Of a DNA stretch of 7,499 nucleotides, positions 4,501-7,499 are shown in pieces (within the stretch, counting starts at the first letter, position 1; the number at the start of each line of letters is the position of its first letter). The notes beneath the pieces are model-generated. The model made no database searches. It saw nothing but the letters and a program-made list of their open reading frames with translations, and was not told where the DNA came from. Source of the stretch: Bacillota bacterium (lineage in GTDB: Bacteria > Bacillota_E > Sulfobacillia > Sulfobacillales > Sulfobacillaceae); the NCBI GenBank assembly GCA_021802225.1, contig JAKAAS010000070.1, positions 1 through 7,499 of the forward strand. The letters are read 5' to 3'. Position numbers and translations under genes: made by a program.

Positions 4501-5778
4501 TTACGCAAAATCATCAGGAAGGAAAGCACGGTTAATGGCCATAAGATCTTCTATAACATGTTCAGACACATCAGCATCAGGAAACAATGGGTGGATTAAT
4601 AACGCCTGACGTAGAGCTTTGATACTGCGTTGTTCCGCTCCATCCAGCATCAATCGATAGTATTCAGCCATTGTTTGGATTAATGGCGCGGCGTAATGCG
4701 GTAACGGTCCCGTCTCAATGGGAAGGATTTGTTTTTCTTTAATGAGCACGGGAACCTCTACAGCCGTAGCGTCCGGTAGTTCTTTAAGCAGTCCATTATT
4801 GCGGATATTGATGTAGTGAATCACGTCATCATTTCGGTAAAAGCTTAACATAAGATGGGCGACAACAAGTGAATACCCAGATCCTCCGCGCGAAGTCAGC
4901 AAATCCGGAACCGTATTTGTTTGTGGGTCGTCATAAAGTGCGAGCAGTTGTTTTTCTATCTCGACGACTTCTTCACCGCGGGTTTGACTACTATGAAGCA
5001 ACTTCTCCAAAATTTTCTCACCGTGCCAATAATACTGAACGTACGGGTTGAAGATGGCCGGGAAAGCATGCAAGACATCCTCCGTGAATGGGAACGGAAA
5101 TTTGTCTGCAACAGCTCGGTTCAACACATCGTTAAGAACATTTTTTCCGTTTAAGTACACCGCATCGGTAACGGTTAAATGGTTGAGACCCCGGGTTTGC
5201 ATATAAAAATCCTCTTCAGGGGCTTGAAACATGGTGGACATCGATTTTGCTAAAATCACGGGCACATTGCACACGCCCATGGTTTTTGTAATCCCCAGCC
5301 TCATGAGGTATTCAGTCAGAGGCCCTGCAGGGTTTGCGAAATTCATGACATAAGCGTTGGGGGCACACTCTTTAATCAGTGCCGCAATCTCCTCATAAAT
5401 TTTGATACTCCGCAAGAAGGTTCCCAGTCCACAGACGGATACGGTTTCCACGAAGGGTATGTGGTATTTAAGGCCCACTTTTTCGTCCGTTATCCGGCCT
5501 TTTTGGTCTCCTGCTCGCAATTGGATTAACACAAAATCCGCCTGATTAATCGCATCACGATAAGACGTTGTGATGCGGACGGGAAAATTAACTCCCGCTC
5601 TTTTTACTAGTCTCTCCGAGATCTTTTGGAGAATTTTCACACGGGGTTCATTGATATCCATTAACACTAACTCTTTAATGGGCATAATATGAAATGATTT
5701 TGCCAACAGATCGATTAATTCCGGAGTGAAAACACTTCCACCGCCAATAACACCAATTTTCACGGATTGCCGTTCCAT
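4501..5778 (-). CDS. GH4-family NAD-dependent (phospho)glycosidase, 6-phospho-beta-glucosidase-like
   Basis: GH4 enzymes cleave glycosides, usually 6-phosphorylated, by an unusual NAD+- and Mn2+-dependent redox mechanism: oxidation at C3, deprotonation at C2, elimination, then reversal. The 425-aa length is typical. The dinucleotide-binding start KIGVIGGGSVFTPEL (7-21) is clear, followed by an acidic strand end (LMDINEPR). FANPAGPLTE (147-156) is the conserved Asn-Pro loop. Cys170 (GVCNVP) and His200 (GLNHLT) match the metal ligands, and Tyr246 (FNPYVQYY) matches the catalytic-base tyrosine of BglT-like members. SRGGSGYS (296-303) corresponds to the conserved RGG-x-x-YS. One departure is residues 111-123, ETVSVCGLGTFLR, where relatives usually read QET-x-G-x-GG-x-x-x-x-x-R. 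AGGAGG (5786-5791) is 7 nt before the ATG. It is 59 nt downstream of the kinase. Family firm, substrate inferred. Confidence 0.92.
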   Translation of the reverse strand: MERQSVKIGVIGGGSVFTPELIDLLAKSFHIMPIKELVLMDINEPRVKILQKISERLVKRAGVNFPVRITTSYRDAINQADFVLIQLRAGDQKGRITDEKVGLKYHIPFVETVSVCGLGTFLRSIKIYEEIAALIKECAPNAYVMNFANPAGPLTEYLMRLGITKTMGVCNVPVILAKSMSTMFQAPEEDFYMQTRGLNHLTVTDAVYLNGKNVLNDVLNRAVADKFPFPFTEDVLHAFPAIFNPYVQYYWHGEKILEKLLHSSQTRGEEVVEIEKQLLALYDDPQTNTVPDLLTSRGGSGYSLVVAHLMLSFYRNDDVIHYINIRNNGLLKELPDATAVEVPVLIKEKQILPIETGPLPHYAAPLIQTMAEYYRLMLDGAEQRSIKALRQALLIHPLFPDADVSEHVIEDLMAINRAFLPDDFA

Positions 5779-5837
5779 TGTGCCGCCTCCTAATTTAAAG
5801 TAATTGGTTAAATATCCTCATGACTCCCCATTATCGG

Positions 5838-7358
5838 CTAGAAATGATCACACTTTCTCGGTATAATCTCGTTCCACCCTAAAAACAATTCGCGATATTG
5901 GTCACTAATGGGAGCGCGTGGTTCGATGACTGATTTGTTGACCCTAATCGCGTTGATGCCGTCGTCCAGGCTGTTGTAGATTTTACTTCCGATACCCGCC
6001 AATAAGGCCGCACCCAATGCGCTCGCGTCAGGGATATCTGGCACAATCAGAACAGTTTGCAGAAAGTCTGCTTTACGCTGCAACCACAGCATATTGCGAA
6101 CTCCACCCCCTGTCACAACAATTTCCGAGGGATCTGCTCCGATGACATCTTTGAGAACATGAAAGGCTTCCATGCTCATATAACTCAGCGCGTCAATCAC
6201 GGCTCGGTACAGATGTTCAGGATTGTGCCGATCGGATAATCCAATAAACGCTCCATGAGGGTAAATACAACGGTCTGGGAAAAATCTCCCAAACAGAAAC
6301 GGCGCGAAGACAAGATTTTCCATATCTTCTTCCTTGAGTATCGCAGCTTTGTATTGAAGGGCTTCCCATTGAAAGTTCTTCGCGCTGTCGTCCACAATTA
6401 CGCCGGTTAATAAACGTTTTAACCATTCAAGATGGCCTGCTCCAATCATCTGGAACATCAAGCAGCGCATACCAGGGTATACGTGTGTATCATCAATCAA
6501 GTCCATCGGTGAAGGATACACTAGCTGTTCTTGCGGATGGGGGCTCGCAATGATCTCATAGGTTCCGAGCATATTCAGAATTTTCCCGGGCTTAGTCACG
6601 CCCAACGCCGTCGCAGCGCAAAGATAGTCGTGTCCGCCCATCACTACCAGGGTTTTTTCCGGCAGTCCAGTTGTCCGAGCCACTTGTAAGGAAAGGGAAC
6701 CTATAGGGGTTCCTGGTTCGGCAATGGGAGGAAAGACATTCCTGCGGATGCCCGCCAAATTAATGATATCGTCCGCCCATTGCCTTCGCTGTTGGTCCCA
6801 GGCCCCGGAGCCACTTGCGGTGGAGGGTTCTCCAAGAAACTGCCCCGTTAATCGGAAGGATATATAACTCTCTACAGACAAAATGAGTGCCGTACGAGAG
6901 AACCGTTGAGAATCATGACGCACCAGCCACGACAGGGTCGTAAGGGGGCTATTGTGAAGGTGATATCCCGTTGTCTGATAGAGAAATCCGTCGTCAGCGG
7001 ATGCCAATGGCGTGTCTGCCTCATCGATTGACCAAGGACTAATAATAGGATACACGGGACGAAATTGTTCATCGAGCGCTACCGTGGGTCCTCCCATCCC
7101 TGTCACCGCCAGCCCACCAACTTCAACTTTCCCCAGTTGGCTTACTAGATCCGTCAGCAGTTCCTGAATGACCTCCCATAGCAACCGAGGATCCATCAAG
7201 TCGTTCCACACCCTATTTTTCACGCATATTTTCGCGCGTTTGGTGATCAGTGTGGGACGGCTTCGGCTGACAAGTACCTGGCCGTTGGTATCAAAAGCAA
7301 CGGCTTTAAGGTTTGTATTTCCGACATCCATGCCAATGAGTGCAATGTGAGTATCCAT
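5838..7358 (-). CDS. FGGY-family carbohydrate kinase
   Basis: An ATP-dependent sugar or polyol kinase of the xylulokinase/glycerokinase superfamily; 506 aa is the normal length. Numbering from Met at 7358: the N-terminal phosphate-binding strand is IGMDVGNTNLKAVAFD (8-23). ISPWSIDEAD (106-115) lies at the substrate pocket. The catalytic base is Asp244 in GGHDYLCAA. LGTYE (264-268) is the second phosphate-binding motif, FIGLSDRHNPEHLYRAVIDA (371-390) is the FGGY C-terminal signature region, and VVTGGGVRN (414-422) with DASALGAALLAG (444-455) forms the adenosine site. The GHD-Y-x-CAA form is closer to the YgcE-like branch than to glycerol kinase. AGGAGG (7368-7373) stands 9 nt before the chosen ATG; the longer frame from 7406 lacks such a site. 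It is the first gene of the cluster and presumably phosphorylates the substrate, or a product, of the downstream glycosidase. The exact substrate is unknown. Confidence 0.93.
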   Translation of the reverse strand: MDTHIALIGMDVGNTNLKAVAFDTNGQVLVSRSRPTLITKRAKICVKNRVWNDLMDPRLLWEVIQELLTDLVSQLGKVEVGGLAVTGMGGPTVALDEQFRPVYPIISPWSIDEADTPLASADDGFLYQTTGYHLHNSPLTTLSWLVRHDSQRFSRTALILSVESYISFRLTGQFLGEPSTASGSGAWDQQRRQWADDIINLAGIRRNVFPPIAEPGTPIGSLSLQVARTTGLPEKTLVVMGGHDYLCAATALGVTKPGKILNMLGTYEIIASPHPQEQLVYPSPMDLIDDTHVYPGMRCLMFQMIGAGHLEWLKRLLTGVIVDDSAKNFQWEALQYKAAILKEEDMENLVFAPFLFGRFFPDRCIYPHGAFIGLSDRHNPEHLYRAVIDALSYMSMEAFHVLKDVIGADPSEIVVTGGGVRNMLWLQRKADFLQTVLIVPDIPDASALGAALLAGIGSKIYNSLDDGINAIRVNKSVIEPRAPISDQYRELFLGWNEIIPRKCDHF

Positions 7359-7499
7359 GGACGTCAACCTCCTTCTGGAGTGGTTCCATTGCCTTGATAT
7401 AAACAAATATACTCCACTGCGTGCTTTTTTTCACTCATAAAAAATTTTTTTGTGAACTTTTTGTATCAATCCGAACGTGGTAGTGTATGATTTGAATTA
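7359..7499 (-). promoter_or_regulatory. Leader and probable promoter region of the kinase cluster
   Basis: These 141 nt upstream of the kinase hold the Shine-Dalgarno at 7368-7373 and AT-rich DNA beyond it. Candidate minus-strand elements are TATATT (7411-7406, 5 of 6 matches to -10) without a good -35, and TTGATA (7469-7464, 5 of 6 matches to -35) followed at 17 bp only by AATTTT. Three A/T tracts (7425-7431, 7439-7451, 7458-7462) lie about one or two helical turns apart and suggest bent DNA or an UP-type element. No confident promoter pair can be fixed. Confidence 0.35.

Noticed and set aside
5779..5837. Eight-codon leader frame (MRIFNQLL) between kinase and GH4
   Set aside because: Its GGGGAG is only 2 nt from the ATG and such a short frame is expected by chance.
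3838..7358. Sulfoquinovose catabolism (sulfo-SMO type, which uses a flavin reductase and can involve NAD-dependent glycosidases)
   Set aside because: No SQ monooxygenase or aldose reductase is visible, the GH4 metal ligands are intact as in ordinary GH4 enzymes, and an FGGY kinase is not part of that pathway. Only the flavin reductase fits.
7359..7406. Kinase start at the ATG of the longest frame (7406)
   Set aside because: AGGAGG lies inside that extension and is positioned 9 nt before the ATG at 7358; the 16 extra residues (many Arg and Ser) do not look like the start of an FGGY kinase.

Overview
The window looks like an accessory region of a Gram-positive (Bacillota-type) chromosome. Every convincing gene has a strong AGGAGG-class Shine-Dalgarno sequence, and base composition is near 50% GC with mixed third positions. 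An acidothermophilic, Sulfobacillus- or Alicyclobacillus-like host would fit, but nothing here identifies the genus. All convincing complete genes lie on the minus strand.

Layout from left to right. Positions 3-338 hold the 3' part of an unrecognised plus-strand reading frame. Its frame continues to about 623, broken by three stops, so it may be a decayed gene. Positions 640-1218 (minus) encode a small stand-alone tyrosine recombinase with all catalytic residues. It is preceded by a structured leader containing a putative promoter, a palindrome over the -35 and two strong inverted repeats. Positions 1219-2220 have no credible intact gene, only debris-like open stretches. Positions 2221-2766 (minus) encode a RimJ/RimL-type GNAT acetyltransferase with its own well-formed promoter. 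Positions 2767-3837 are again gene-poor. They hold an ambiguous pair of antiparallel frames (2797-3088), the 3' remnant of an IS3-type transposase with an internal amber codon (about 3285-3470, minus), and several inverted repeats.

Positions 3838-7358 are the metabolic core: a three-gene minus-strand cluster transcribed from right to left. The order is FGGY-family carbohydrate kinase (506 aa), NAD-dependent GH4-family glycosidase (425 aa), then a flavin-reductase-like FMN-binding split-barrel protein (183 aa, or 215 aa from an upstream ATG). The most economical reading is that an imported glycoside or sugar derivative is phosphorylated by ATP, cleaved by the redox-type GH4 mechanism, and linked to a flavin-dependent step whose partner is not in the window. 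The A-tract-rich DNA at 7359-7499 is the leader of this cluster.

The metabolic cluster sits beside a recombinase and transposase debris, so the left half of the window appears to be a site of past insertion and decay. No rRNA, tRNA or CRISPR array was seen.
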